A stretch of 58,325 bases of DNA, taken from an uncultured Kineothrix sp. (GTDB lineage Bacteria; Bacillota; Clostridia; Lachnospirales; Lachnospiraceae). The notes under the pieces are model-generated. The model saw only the letters and a list, made by a program, of their open reading frames with translations, had not been told where the DNA came from and made no database searches. Every line of letters starts with the position of its first letter. Positions within the stretch are counted from its first letter, which is position 1. Positions 7,043 through 15,200 of the stretch are shown one piece after another. The DNA lies in the NCBI GenBank assembly GCA_910587275.1, contig CAJUMD010000004.1:1-58325 (forward strand). The letters run 5' to 3'. The translations under genes and the position numbers were made by a program.

Positions 7043-7560
7043 ATTTTCTCCGGTTCCGGATATTCCACCCCGAAACAATCCACGGTCACCGTTTTCATAA
7101 CCTGGTCTTCCAAGGGTCTGTCGGAATAATCGGTATTCGTTTCGGCTATACGGTTTACCGCGTCTATTCCTTCTATTACTTTGCCAAAGGCTGCATAACT
7201 GCCGTCCAAATGCGGGCTTTTCTTGTGCATGATGAAGAACTGGGAACCTGCGGAATCGGGGTTCATGCTTCTTGCCATGGAGAGTACGCCCTCGTCATGT
7301 TTTAAATCGTTTGTAAAACCGTTTTGGGAAAATTCGCCCTTGATGCCGTAGCCGGGACCTCCCATTCCGGTGCCTTCCGGATCGCCGCCCTGAATCATAA
7401 AGCCGCGGATGACTCTGTGGAAAATCAATCCGTCATAAAAATTGCGGTTAATTAAGCTGATAAAATTATGAACCGTGTTAGGGGCAGTTTCGGGATAAAG
7501 CTCCGCCTTGATGATATCGCCGTTTTCCATGGTAAATGTTACAATCGGATTCTGTGCCAT
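7039..7560 (-). CDS. ppiB: Peptidyl-prolyl cis-trans isomerase, cyclophilin type
   Basis: This 173-residue cytoplasmic cyclophilin accelerates proline isomerisation during protein folding. It carries the family core FHRVIRGFMIQGGDPEGTGMGG (read in two parts: FHRVIRGFMIQGGD, then PEGTGMGGPGYG), the active-site Arg in FHRVI, GVLSMARSMNPDSAGSQFFI and the substrate-binding His near HLDGSYAAFGKVIEG. There is no signal peptide. The ATG at 7560 has GGAAG about 9 nt upstream. It is divergent from the GNAT gene, with a 92-nt shared upstream region that contains the AT-rich inverted repeat ATAGTAGTAATTACTAT. Confidence 0.95.
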   Translation of the reverse strand: MAQNPIVTFTMENGDIIKAELYPETAPNTVHNFISLINRNFYDGLIFHRVIRGFMIQGGDPEGTGMGGPGYGIKGEFSQNGFTNDLKHDEGVLSMARSMNPDSAGSQFFIMHKKSPHLDGSYAAFGKVIEGIDAVNRIAETNTDYSDRPLEDQVMKTVTVDCFGVEYPEPEKI

Positions 7561-7652
7561 TGTTTTACTTCCTTTCTGGTGAAAATTAGTTTATAGTAGT
7601 AATTACTATGTTATTTTATCCGATGAAAGGCAGTTAGTAAATAGGTGAATCT

Positions 7653-8720
7653 ATGTTAAAGGAAATAGTTTTCCTGATTTGGGAAGACGCGCTGCTTGAT
7701 AGGGTGGCGCAGTTAAAGGAAAAATTGGAAGCGGAAGGCGGCACTGCCCATATATGGGGAAAAGGCGCGGAACCAGAGAAAGGCGCGGAACCGGAGAAAG
7801 ACGCGGAACCGGAGAAAGACGCGGAACCGGAGGAAGACGCGGAACCGGAGAAAGACGCGGAGCCGGAGGAAGACGGGGACGGTGTGACGGAAAAGGAAGA
7901 ACAACCGGACAACAGGGCGGCAGGAGAGGAAGAAGATTGCAACATGGACCGGCTGGAGCAGAAAGGGAAGACGGGAGGAAGGAAGAAACCGCGCTGCCTG
8001 GCGGAGTACGAAAAGGAAAGCACATTGTTTGTAACGGATAAGGGTATTCTGCTACGGGAACTAAAACGGCTGGGGCGGTATGTCATCGCTTTGCTGTACG
8101 AAAATAACGGCCAGGAGGATTTTACGGGCGCTTCTTATGCGGTGACGGATATCGGGGAGCTGTCTTTGGATTCCTTCGATAAGGCATACCGCCGTATGGC
8201 GGGAAAACCTTGGACGGTGCTGGAAACGGAGCGGTGCACCGTGCGTGAAACCACGGTGGAGGATGTGGATGAATTTTACCGGATATATGCGGAACCTTCC
8301 ATTACTTATTTTATGGACCGGCTGTATGATACGCCGGAGGAGGAGAAGGCGTATGTACGGGAATATATCGAAAAGATATACGGGTTTTACGGTTACGGCA
8401 TGTGGAGCATTGTACAGAGGGAAACAGGGCGCGTGATTGGGCGTGCCGGATTGAGCTGGCGGGAAGGGTTTGATTTGCCGGAAATCGGTTTTGTCATAGA
8501 AGTCCCCTGCCAGCGCATGGGCTATGCTTACGAGGTATGCAGGGCAGTTGTGGATTACGGGATGGAAGAACTGGGATTCTGCCGGATACAGGCTTTGGTG
8601 GAAAAGGAAAATGAGGCTTCCGCAGGACTGTGCCGGAAACTTGGGTTTGAGAGGGAGGACAGCGTGGAAAGCGGAGGAAAGGTGTATGAGCGGTTTGTGA
8701 TAACGAGTGAAAGCAGATAG
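7653..8720 (+). CDS. GNAT-family N-acetyltransferase with acidic hexapeptide repeat
   Basis: The product has 355 residues. The C-terminal half (about 185-350) is a GNAT domain of the RimJ/RimL type: LETERCTVRETTVEDVDEF at entry, WSIVQRETGRVIGRAGLSW for beta strands 3-4, VPCQRMGYAYEV in the acetyl-CoA region and NEASAGLCRKLGFE at the end. The N-terminal part (1-35 and about 110-180) is a separate small alpha/beta domain. Between them, residues 38-73 are six tandem copies of a six-residue unit (G/D-A-E-P-E-K/E), encoded by six 18-bp repeats at 7764-7871, followed by more Glu-rich linker. The acceptor substrate is unknown. The start at 7653 has a weak ribosome site (AATAGGTGAAT). Confidence 0.85.
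   Translation: MLKEIVFLIWEDALLDRVAQLKEKLEAEGGTAHIWGKGAEPEKGAEPEKDAEPEKDAEPEEDAEPEKDAEPEEDGDGVTEKEEQPDNRAAGEEEDCNMDRLEQKGKTGGRKKPRCLAEYEKESTLFVTDKGILLRELKRLGRYVIALLYENNGQEDFTGASYAVTDIGELSLDSFDKAYRRMAGKPWTVLETERCTVRETTVEDVDEFYRIYAEPSITYFMDRLYDTPEEEKAYVREYIEKIYGFYGYGMWSIVQRETGRVIGRAGLSWREGFDLPEIGFVIEVPCQRMGYAYEVCRAVVDYGMEELGFCRIQALVEKENEASAGLCRKLGFEREDSVESGGKVYERFVITSESR
7764..7871 (+). repeat. Six 18-bp tandem repeats inside the GNAT gene
   Basis: Units are GGC/GAC GCG GAA CCG GAG AAA/GAA. The six copies differ at few bases, so the array is recent or still changing by slippage. All units keep the reading frame. Confidence 0.9.
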
Positions 8721-8726
8721 AAATCT

Positions 8727-8755
8727 TTGCATACGCCGCCAGGGAATGGTATAAT
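8727..8755 (+). promoter_or_regulatory. Promoter of the AAA-ATPase gene
   Basis: TTGCAT (8727-8732) and TATAAT (8750-8755) are 17 nt apart, just after the GNAT stop codon. Confidence 0.7.
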
Positions 8756-8793
8756 GGGATAACATATGGTTGTCAGTCAGGGAGATTGGGCTT

Positions 8794-10491
8794 ATGGCAA
8801 GAACGGTAGCGATAGGGATACAGGATTTTGCATCCGTAAGGGAAAACGGTTATTTTTACGTGGACAAGACGGATTTTATCCGGGAATGGTGGGAGAACGG
8901 GGACAGCGTAACGTTAATCACCCGCCCCAGGCGTTTCGGGAAGACCCTGACCCTGAACATGGTGGAGCGCTTTTTCTCGGTGGAACATGCCGGATGCGGG
9001 AAAATCTTTGAAACGCTGGAAATATGGAAAAACGGGAAATACCGGGAACTCCAGGGGACCTGCCCGGTCATCAGCCTGTCTTTTGCGCCCGTGAAGGGGA
9101 CGGCGGATTTCCGGGACATGCGCCGGATGATGTGCCGGCTGCTGTATGAACAGTACAACCATTATAATTACCTCCTGGGGGTGGAGAACCTGATGGACGA
9201 CCGGGAAAAGGAGATGTTCCGAGCCGTGTCCAGGGATATGGACGGGGATATCGCGGCGATGTCGTTACACATGCTTTCCAAGCTGCTGATGCGGCATTAC
9301 GGGAGGAAAGTGCTCATCCTGCTGGACGAATACGACACGCCGATGCAGGAAGCATATGTCAACGGGTACTGGGAGGAAGCCGTGGCATTTATGCGGAACC
9401 TGTTTAACGCCACGTTCAAGACAAATCCGTACCTGGACAAGGCGCTGATGACGGGAATCACCAGGGTAAGCAAAGAGAGTATTTTTTCCGATTTCAACAA
9501 TCTGACGGTGGTAACGGCAACTTCGGTAAAATACGGGGATGCCTTTGGCTTTACGCAGGAGGAAGTATCGGCATCCCTGCTCGAGTTCGGACTTTCGGAA
9601 TGGGAAGGGAAAGTAAAGGACTGGTACGACGGATTTACGTTCGGGAAAAAGACGGATATCTATAACCCGTGGTCCATCATCAATTTTCTTGACGACCGGA
9701 AACTGTCGGCCTACTGGGCAAACACCAGCAGCAACAGCCTGGTGGGGAAACTGGTCCGTGAAGGAAGCAAGGACATAAAAATAACCATGGAAGACCTGTT
9801 AAACGGCGGGGCACTCCGTACTAAGATAGACGAGCAGGTCGTTTTCAGCCAGCTTGACCATAACGAATATGCGGTATGGAGCCTGCTGCTTGCCGGCGGG
9901 TACTTAAAGGCGGAGGAACATACCATGGACCCGGATACCGGGAAGGAGGAATATGTCCTTAAGCTGACGAACAAGGAAGTGAAACTGATGTTCCGGGACA
10001 TGATCGAAGGCTGGTTTAAGAACTATACGCCCGAATATAACGATTTCATTAAGGCGCTGATGGTCGGTGACATGGACGCCATGAACGAGTATATGAACCG
10101 GATTGCCTGCGATACTTTCAGCAACTTTGATACGGGCAAAAAACCTTCGGGGAAGTCACAACCGGAACGTTTTTACCACGGTTTTGTACTGGGGCTGATG
10201 GTGGATTTGGCAGACCGTTATACCATTACTTCCAACCGTGAAAGCGGGTTCGGGCGCTATGACGTGCTGTTGGAACCGCTAAAAGACAATGGGAAAGACG
10301 ATGCGGTCATCATGGAATTCAAGGTCCGCCGTCCGCAGAAAGAAAAGAATCTGGAGGAAACGGTAAAAGCGGCACTTTTGCAGATTGAAGAAAAAAAATA
10401 TGCCGCTGTATTGGAAGCAAAAGGGATTCCTGCAGAACGCATACGCAAATACGGGTTTGCGTTTGAAGGAAAAAACGTGCTCATCGGGTAG
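8794..10491 (+). CDS. AAA-ATPase-like protein with PD-(D/E)XK nuclease-like C-terminus (DUF1703 type)
   Basis: The 565 residues from ATG 8794 (AGGGAG upstream) show the AAA-ATPase-like family: FYVDKTDFI, a relaxed P-loop RPRRFGKTLTLNM (about 44-56), Walker B VLILLDEYDTPM (about 173-184) and sensor ALMTGITRVSKESIFS. The C-terminal domain has FGRYDVLLEP and VIMEFKVRR, the D...E-x-K pattern of PD-(D/E)XK folds (about 485-515). The family is abundant in gut anaerobes, often in many paralogues, with unknown function; defence or mobile-element roles are only suggested. An ATG eight codons upstream (8770) is possible but has no good ribosome site. Confidence 0.88.
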   Translation: MARTVAIGIQDFASVRENGYFYVDKTDFIREWWENGDSVTLITRPRRFGKTLTLNMVERFFSVEHAGCGKIFETLEIWKNGKYRELQGTCPVISLSFAPVKGTADFRDMRRMMCRLLYEQYNHYNYLLGVENLMDDREKEMFRAVSRDMDGDIAAMSLHMLSKLLMRHYGRKVLILLDEYDTPMQEAYVNGYWEEAVAFMRNLFNATFKTNPYLDKALMTGITRVSKESIFSDFNNLTVVTATSVKYGDAFGFTQEEVSASLLEFGLSEWEGKVKDWYDGFTFGKKTDIYNPWSIINFLDDRKLSAYWANTSSNSLVGKLVREGSKDIKITMEDLLNGGALRTKIDEQVVFSQLDHNEYAVWSLLLAGGYLKAEEHTMDPDTGKEEYVLKLTNKEVKLMFRDMIEGWFKNYTPEYNDFIKALMVGDMDAMNEYMNRIACDTFSNFDTGKKPSGKSQPERFYHGFVLGLMVDLADRYTITSNRESGFGRYDVLLEPLKDNGKDDAVIMEFKVRRPQKEKNLEETVKAALLQIEEKKYAAVLEAKGIPAERIRKYGFAFEGKNVLIG

Positions 10492-10542
10492 CCGCCTGGT
10501 TTGGTGCCCGTGGGGATAAAACAGAAAACGGAGGAAAAAATT

Positions 10543-11532
10543 ATGGAATATCAGGCATCCGCCAACAGATACGGACAAATGCAGTACCGCAGATGCGGCA
10601 GGAGCGGGTTAAAACTTCCCGCCCTTTCATTAGGATTGTGGCACAATTTCGGGGATACCGGAAACTATGAAAACATGAAAAATATGTGTCATACCGCATT
10701 TGACAACGGTATCACCCATTTCGACCTTGCCAACAATTACGGACCGGAAGCCGGAAGTGCGGAAGTCCATTTTGGCAGGATTATGAAAGAATCTTTCCGG
10801 AACTACCGGGATGAAATACTGGTCAGTACCAAAGCCGGTTACAACATGTGGGAAGGACCTTACGGGGACTGGGGCAGCCGCAAATATCTGATTGCCAGTT
10901 TAGACCAAAGCCTGAAGCGGCTGGGGCTGGATTACGTGGACATCTTCTATCACCACCGTCCCGACCCGGATACTCCCCTGGAGGAAACCATGGGAGCTTT
11001 GGACAGCATCGTCAAAAGCGGCAAAGCGCTTTATGTGGGTATTTCCAATTATAACGGCGAACAGATGGAAGCCGCCTGCGCCATGTTAAAGGAGTTAAAA
11101 TGCCCCTTCCTTATTAACCAGAACCGTTATTCCATCTTTGACCGCACCATCGAAACCAACGGATTAAAACAGGCGGCTGCCAAAGCGGAAAAAGGTATCA
11201 TTACATTCAGTCCTTTGGCACAGGGCCTTTTAACCGACCGTTATTTAAACGGCATACCGGAAGACAGCCGGATGAACACGGACGGGCGTTTCCTGAACCA
11301 GAATGCGCTGACACCGGAAAAACTGGACAAAATCAGAGCGTTAAACGAAATTGCCGTATCCCGCGGAGAGTCGCTGGCACAGATGGCGCTAAAGTGGATT
11401 TTGAAGGACGACGTCATTACCAGTGTGCTGATTGGCGCTTCCAAACCGGCACAGATTCTTGATAACCTGAAAGTGTTGGACAGCACAGGGTTCACGCAGG
11501 AAGAACTGAAGAAAATAGAGGAATGCTCATAA
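10543..11532 (+). CDS. Aldo/keto reductase (YghZ/GpR-like)
   Basis: The 329 residues form a NADPH-dependent aldo/keto reductase barrel. Catalytic tetrad residues are visible: Asp and Tyr in HFDLANNYGPEAGSAE, Lys in LVSTKAGYNMW and His in IFYHHRPDPDTPLEE. The stretch SKYLIASLDQSLKRL in part, YVGISNY and the cofactor-binding SVLIGASKPAQILDNL agree. The MWEGPYGDWGSRKYL segment is typical of the YghZ subgroup, which reduces L-glyceraldehyde-3-phosphate and methylglyoxal. The exact substrate is not decided by sequence. ATG 10543 has CGGAGG 8 nt upstream. It lies 51 nt after the ATPase gene with no terminator, so the two may share a transcript. Confidence 0.92.
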   Translation: MEYQASANRYGQMQYRRCGRSGLKLPALSLGLWHNFGDTGNYENMKNMCHTAFDNGITHFDLANNYGPEAGSAEVHFGRIMKESFRNYRDEILVSTKAGYNMWEGPYGDWGSRKYLIASLDQSLKRLGLDYVDIFYHHRPDPDTPLEETMGALDSIVKSGKALYVGISNYNGEQMEAACAMLKELKCPFLINQNRYSIFDRTIETNGLKQAAAKAEKGIITFSPLAQGLLTDRYLNGIPEDSRMNTDGRFLNQNALTPEKLDKIRALNEIAVSRGESLAQMALKWILKDDVITSVLIGASKPAQILDNLKVLDSTGFTQEELKKIEECS

Positions 11533-11556
11533 GTACTATGCGGTAAGCGTGAGAAT

Positions 11557-11592
11557 GGGCTGCTGTACGGCGGAAAGTCCGTGCAGCAGCCC
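11557..11592. terminator. Hairpin between convergent aldo/keto reductase and amtB
   Basis: GGGCTGCTG (11557-11565) pairs with CAGCAGCCC (11584-11592), extended by ACGG/CCGT inside. No clear T-tract follows on either strand, so termination is likely but imperfect. Confidence 0.5.
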
Positions 11593-11619
11593 AATATTGC
11601 GGCAATTCCATATGAGTTA

Positions 11620-12909
11620 TTACCTGTCGTTGTGCAGACGGAAGTTTGCGTAAGCGCTCATGCCGTGCTCGTGCGCATCCAAACCGTCGATTTCCTCCTG
11701 TTCGGTCACATGCAGTCCGATGGTCTTATTTAGTACCGTAAACAGGATGAATCCGCAGACTGCCACATAAGCCATCACCGAAAACACGCCCAGCGCTTCG
11801 ACTGCGATAAACTGCAGACGGCTCATTCCCATTTCCTCCAAAATGGATGCTTTGCAGAAAATCCCCGTCATAATCGTTCCGCATGCGCCGCAGCCGCCAT
11901 GTACTGCAACCGCACCTACGGGGTCGTCCACTTTCAGTACCTTATCCAAAAATTCCACAATAAATACCACGATAAAACCTGCGATTACACCGATTGCCAA
12001 AGCCGAGTAATTGGATACATAATCGCATCCTGCCGTAATGGCAACCAGGCCTGCCAAAGTACCGTTTAACGTCATGGAAACGTCCGGTTTTCCGTAACGT
12101 ACCCATGTTAAGAGCAGAACCGTCAGCGTTGCGGCAACTGCCGCAAGGTTCGTCGTCATGGCAATATCCCCCAGGTTTGTGGCAGCGCCCGTGGTGGAGC
12201 CGCAGTTGAAACCGAACCAGCAGAACCAAAGGATAAATACGCCCAACGCGCCGATGACAATGTTATGGCCGGGAATGGCGACGGGTTTTCCTTCTTTCGT
12301 GAACTTTCCGCGCCTGGGACCCTCAATGGCCGCACCGATCAGGGCGAGCACACCGCCCACCATATGTACCGCCGTGGAACCGGCGAAGTCGTGGAAGCCG
12401 ATGCCCGAAAGCCATCCGTCCGACCAAATCCAGTGCCCGGTAATGGGATAAATAAAAATCGAAATACACGCACTGTAAATCAGATACGTGGAAAATTTCG
12501 TCCGTTCCGCCATGGCGCCCGATACGATGGTCGCGCTGGTGGCGCAGAAAACCGTATGGAAAATCATAAACACGCCGATGGGCAGTCCGTTTTTCATTCC
12601 CATGCCGTCCGCCAGAGAAGCGGGATTTAAAAATCCGCTGGTTCCGACCATCCCTCCGGCATCGCTGCCGAACATCAGGGCAAATCCGATTAAAAAGAAG
12701 AAAATGCTTCCCAAAACAAAATCCATTAAGTTTTTCATGATAATGTTGCCCGCATTTTTCGCCCTCGTAAAACCCGATTCCACGACGGCAAATCCTGCCT
12801 GCATGAAAAACACCAAAAATGCTGCAATACAAGTCCACATAACGTTCAGCAACAGCTCCGTTGCTTCCTCTAACGGCATTCCGCCCGCCAGTAAGTCCGA
12901 TAAATACAT
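11620..12909 (-). CDS. amtB: Ammonium transporter (Amt family)
   Basis: The 429-residue channel conducts ammonium across the membrane. It has about eleven spans. Signatures are FFMQAGFAVVESGFTRAKNA at the external gate, HWIWSDGWL, DFAGSTAVHMVGGVLALIGA (with the first pore His) and FGFNCGS, and a late VHGGCGACGTI with the second pore His. The start ATG at 12909 has GAGGAG 6 nt upstream. Upstream by 51 nt lies glnK, the usual partner: P-II binds Amt from the cytoplasm and blocks it when nitrogen is plentiful. Both are read from the leader at about 13430-13496. Confidence 0.96.
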   Translation of the reverse strand: MYLSDLLAGGMPLEEATELLLNVMWTCIAAFLVFFMQAGFAVVESGFTRAKNAGNIIMKNLMDFVLGSIFFFLIGFALMFGSDAGGMVGTSGFLNPASLADGMGMKNGLPIGVFMIFHTVFCATSATIVSGAMAERTKFSTYLIYSACISIFIYPITGHWIWSDGWLSGIGFHDFAGSTAVHMVGGVLALIGAAIEGPRRGKFTKEGKPVAIPGHNIVIGALGVFILWFCWFGFNCGSTTGAATNLGDIAMTTNLAAVAATLTVLLLTWVRYGKPDVSMTLNGTLAGLVAITAGCDYVSNYSALAIGVIAGFIVVFIVEFLDKVLKVDDPVGAVAVHGGCGACGTIMTGIFCKASILEEMGMSRLQFIAVEALGVFSVMAYVAVCGFILFTVLNKTIGLHVTEQEEIDGLDAHEHGMSAYANFRLHNDR

Positions 12910-12960
12910 AATGTCTCCTCCTCGTTTCAAACAGTCTTTCCCGAACGTTTTCGGCCTGCT

Positions 12961-13299
12961 TTACAGCGCCTGTTCGCCGCGTTCCCCGGTACGGATTCTT
13001 ACCGCGTCCAGTACTTCATAAATAAAGATTTTACCGTCGCCGTAATTGCCCGTATTGATTTCGCTTACGATTTTCCTGATTAGGATTTCTGCCTGCTCGT
13101 CACTGACCACTGTTTCCACCTTCACCTTCTGAAGCAGGTTGACACGGTACTCCGCGCCGCGGTATTTTTTCACGATACCCTTTTGGTTCCCGTATCCCTG
13201 GATATTTACGATATTCAGACCGTTCACTTCATTGTCGTCCAGCACTGCCTTTAAATCTTCCAGCTTTTCGGGTTTAATGATGATTTCCAATTTCTTCAT
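12961..13299 (-). CDS. glnK: Nitrogen regulatory P-II protein
   Basis: The 112-residue P-II protein senses 2-oxoglutarate and ATP/ADP and gates AmtB. It shows KKLEIIIKPEKLEDLKAVL at the start, the T-loop GYGNQKGIVKKYRGAEYRV with the conserved Tyr of the uridylylation site (AEY), and the B/C-loop NTGNYGDGKIFIYEVLDAVRIRTGE. GGAGGAGG lies 7 nt before the ATG at 13299. A longer start at 13338 has no ribosome site. It is the first gene of glnK-amtB. Confidence 0.96.
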   Translation of the reverse strand: MKKLEIIIKPEKLEDLKAVLDDNEVNGLNIVNIQGYGNQKGIVKKYRGAEYRVNLLQKVKVETVVSDEQAEILIRKIVSEINTGNYGDGKIFIYEVLDAVRIRTGERGEQAL

Positions 13300-13411
13300 A
13301 AAGACCTCCTCCTTTTCCCCTGTGCGGGTCTGTTCCATCGGTTAGGAACGGTACCTTCCCCAACCGCGCCCCGGCTCCCTGTCAGCTTTGCCGGCATTCT
13401 TCCGTTGGGAG

Positions 13412-13453
13412 CCCGTGTGCACAAAAAAAGCGCTTCTACTTGTGTAGAAACGC
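13412..13453 (-). terminator. Promoter-proximal terminator in the glnK leader
   Basis: On the minus strand a 10-bp stem (13444-13453 with 13430-13439, one G-U pair, 4-nt loop) runs into seven U (13423-13429), followed by GTGCACACGGG. The 19-nt block at 13412-13430 is identical to the one before the symporter gene. The hairpin starts about 15 nt after the -10 box, leaving almost no room for a separate sensor before it. Confidence 0.65.
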
Positions 13454-13468
13454 CTTTGTTTGAATTTC

Positions 13469-13496
13469 ATTATACTCGCTTTGGGGATTTTGTCAA
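13469..13496 (-). promoter_or_regulatory. Promoter of glnK-amtB
   Basis: TTGACA (13491-13496) and TATAAT (13469-13474) on the minus strand have a 16-nt spacer; both boxes are perfect. Confidence 0.8.
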
Positions 13497-13514
13497 ACAC
13501 TTTTTAAAATGAAT

Positions 13515-13829
13515 GCGGACGCACGGAAGGGAGTTTTTTGCGGGGCGGCGGCAGCGGGATTGCCTGTCCCGGTTTTCCGTGCGCTTATTTCGGCTGGGAG
13601 TTTCTAAGCAGAATGGGGAAGGTTATCACCGGCCACGGTCGCCCTCTATTGGCATCCATGCCGATAGAGGGCTAAACCGGACCTCCTTGTCCGGTTTCCC
13701 TTAGGTATCCGCATTCTGCTAAGAAACTCCCGCCGAAAACGAAGCACGGAAAAACCGGACAGGGGGTTGCGCTCCCGCCTTTTGCGTCCGCACCCACCCG
13801 CGAACATAACATTTCAGGCTGAAATGTTA
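13515..13829. repeat. Palindromic element copy C (complete: arms, two-hairpin core, flank)
   Basis: The left arm 13515-13615 starts with GCGGACGCAC and ends GCAGAATG. The right arm 13712-13791 runs CATTCTGCTAAGAAACTCCC to GCGTCCGC and is its imperfect complement. The core 13616-13711 holds two perfect hairpins: GCCCTCTATTGGCAT/ATGCCGATAGAGGGC (13641-13672, one T-G pair) and AAACCGGAC/GTCCGGTTT with a 6-nt loop (13674-13697). Past the right arm comes a perfect 11+1+11 palindrome around CATTTCAGGCTGAA (13807-13829). No protein is encoded. The unit fills the gap between glnK and the hydrolase. Confidence 0.85.
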
Positions 13830-13841
13830 CATTTTACCTGA

Positions 13842-14915
13842 TTATATATTGCAATATGTATCATAAAAATCCAAAATCCGCTGCATCAGTGGGTAATCAA
13901 ATTCATAGCATTTACTTTTGTCGCGGTTTTTTTTCATAAATTCCTCTTTAATTCCGGGGTTATGTTCCAAACCGTTGGATTCCAGGTAAGAAGTGTAGTC
14001 TTCGTTTAACTGTTCTTTATAATGCCTGGATGCTTCCGAGTAATAGATGTCGTTGTGTCCCCGGTCTTCGTATTCCACAAAGAGGAAACGGGAGCTGTCA
14101 TGATATTTTTCATAAAATTTATCATAGCCGTTTTCTGGGAGGACCATGGTATCGTCTTTGCTGTGGAGTACCATGATGCCGGCATCGGAATTGGCAAAGC
14201 CGCCGTTTACGCTGTAAGCGGCATATTTTCCGAATTTTATCCGCTCATACATGGAAACGTAAGGCATGAACAGTTTGATGCCGGAACCGATTATGGATGC
14301 GCCCTGCTGTTCAAACAAATCGGTGGAACGGTCAAAGCCGGCAACAAGGACCGCCGCTTTTATGTCCGGATGGCGGTTTAACACGCTGCCGGCGCAATAG
14401 CCGCCCCAGCTATGTCCGAATAATACGATAGGCAAGCCGCGGTATTCGTCCGACTGCTTTACATAGCGCAAAGCGGAATCGAGGTCGATGACGCCCTGCG
14501 GCAGACCTTCCACGGAACTGCCTTCGCTTTTATCATTTCCGGTTGCGTCATAAGCAAATACGAGATAACCGTTGGAAGTAAAATAATCGGCAATATCCAT
14601 ATAGGAATTATGTCCGCCGCCTCCAAAACCGTGGGCGATTACAAGGACGCCTTTCACTTCCTGGTTTTCTTTTGTATAGTGGTAACCGGCAAGAAGCTGT
14701 CCGTGGTTGGAAGGAAAAGTACATTCCTTAACGCGTAAACCGTCAAATTCATTTACGGAATAAGCCATCCAATCGGCGGTTTCAAACCTTGAACCAAAAT
14801 TATCCTGATAGACGAGGATGGTCATGGCAGGCATCAGGACGAGAAAAAAAGCCGCGAGAAGGCAGGTAATGATAATCATTATGATTTTCATTTTTTTAGA
14901 TTTTTTATGATTCAT
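13842..14915 (-). CDS. Membrane-anchored alpha/beta hydrolase
   Basis: The 357-residue protein opens with a Lys-rich stretch and one span (about 8-30), so it is anchored with the enzyme outside the cell. The hydrolase fold shows VLVIAHGFGGGGHNS (oxyanion region), the nucleophile elbow FGHSWGGYCAG (GxSxG), Asp in MVLHSKDDTMV and a late His in EDRGHNDIYY, a full Ser-Asp-His triad. The substrate is unknown; esterase or acylglycerol lipase-like activity is likely for such proteins. ATG 14915 has AAAGGAAA about 8 nt upstream. Its promoter is at 14957-14985. The gene stands alone. Confidence 0.85.
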   Translation of the reverse strand: MNHKKSKKMKIIMIIITCLLAAFFLVLMPAMTILVYQDNFGSRFETADWMAYSVNEFDGLRVKECTFPSNHGQLLAGYHYTKENQEVKGVLVIAHGFGGGGHNSYMDIADYFTSNGYLVFAYDATGNDKSEGSSVEGLPQGVIDLDSALRYVKQSDEYRGLPIVLFGHSWGGYCAGSVLNRHPDIKAAVLVAGFDRSTDLFEQQGASIIGSGIKLFMPYVSMYERIKFGKYAAYSVNGGFANSDAGIMVLHSKDDTMVLPENGYDKFYEKYHDSSRFLFVEYEDRGHNDIYYSEASRHYKEQLNEDYTSYLESNGLEHNPGIKEEFMKKNRDKSKCYEFDYPLMQRILDFYDTYCNI

Positions 14916-14956
14916 TGTTTCTGTTTCCTTTCTGTAAATTCCATATGGCATCTGCT

Positions 14957-14985
14957 ATTATAATCCATTTTGGAAAAGAATACAA
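14957..14985 (-). promoter_or_regulatory. Promoter of the alpha/beta hydrolase
   Basis: The minus strand has TTGTAT (14980-14985) and TATAAT (14957-14962) with a 17-nt spacer. Confidence 0.65.
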
Positions 14986-15081
14986 ACACACGCTAAGAAA
15001 CACCTTGCATGGTGCAGAACAATGAGCCGCAGCCACGGCGTCCGTCATAAAAATTTAATGGATAATGTGGCGCAATAGATA

Positions 15082-15110
15082 TTGCAGGAAGAAACAAGAA
15101 ACGATATAAT
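15082..15110 (+). promoter_or_regulatory. Promoter of sufC-sufB
   Basis: TTGCAG (15082-15087) and TATAAT (15105-15110) are 17 nt apart. The leader to sufC is about 85 nt, with no IscR-like site that I can recognise. Confidence 0.7.
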
Positions 15111-15200
15111 TAACAGCGGTAATGGTAAAAATAAATAGCGTTTCAGGTGAAAATAAATGGAACATGGAAGAAAAGCCGTGATAAGAAAAGAGGATGCAAC

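Noticed and set aside
7764..7871. Short repeat array as possible CRISPR
   Set aside because: Units are contiguous without spacers and stay in frame inside a gene, so this is a coding tandem repeat.
13412..13496. ANTAR-type or T-box leader before glnK
   Set aside because: The space between -10 and terminator is only about 15 nt, too short for a first ANTAR hairpin or a T-box specifier; kept only as an unnamed shared module.
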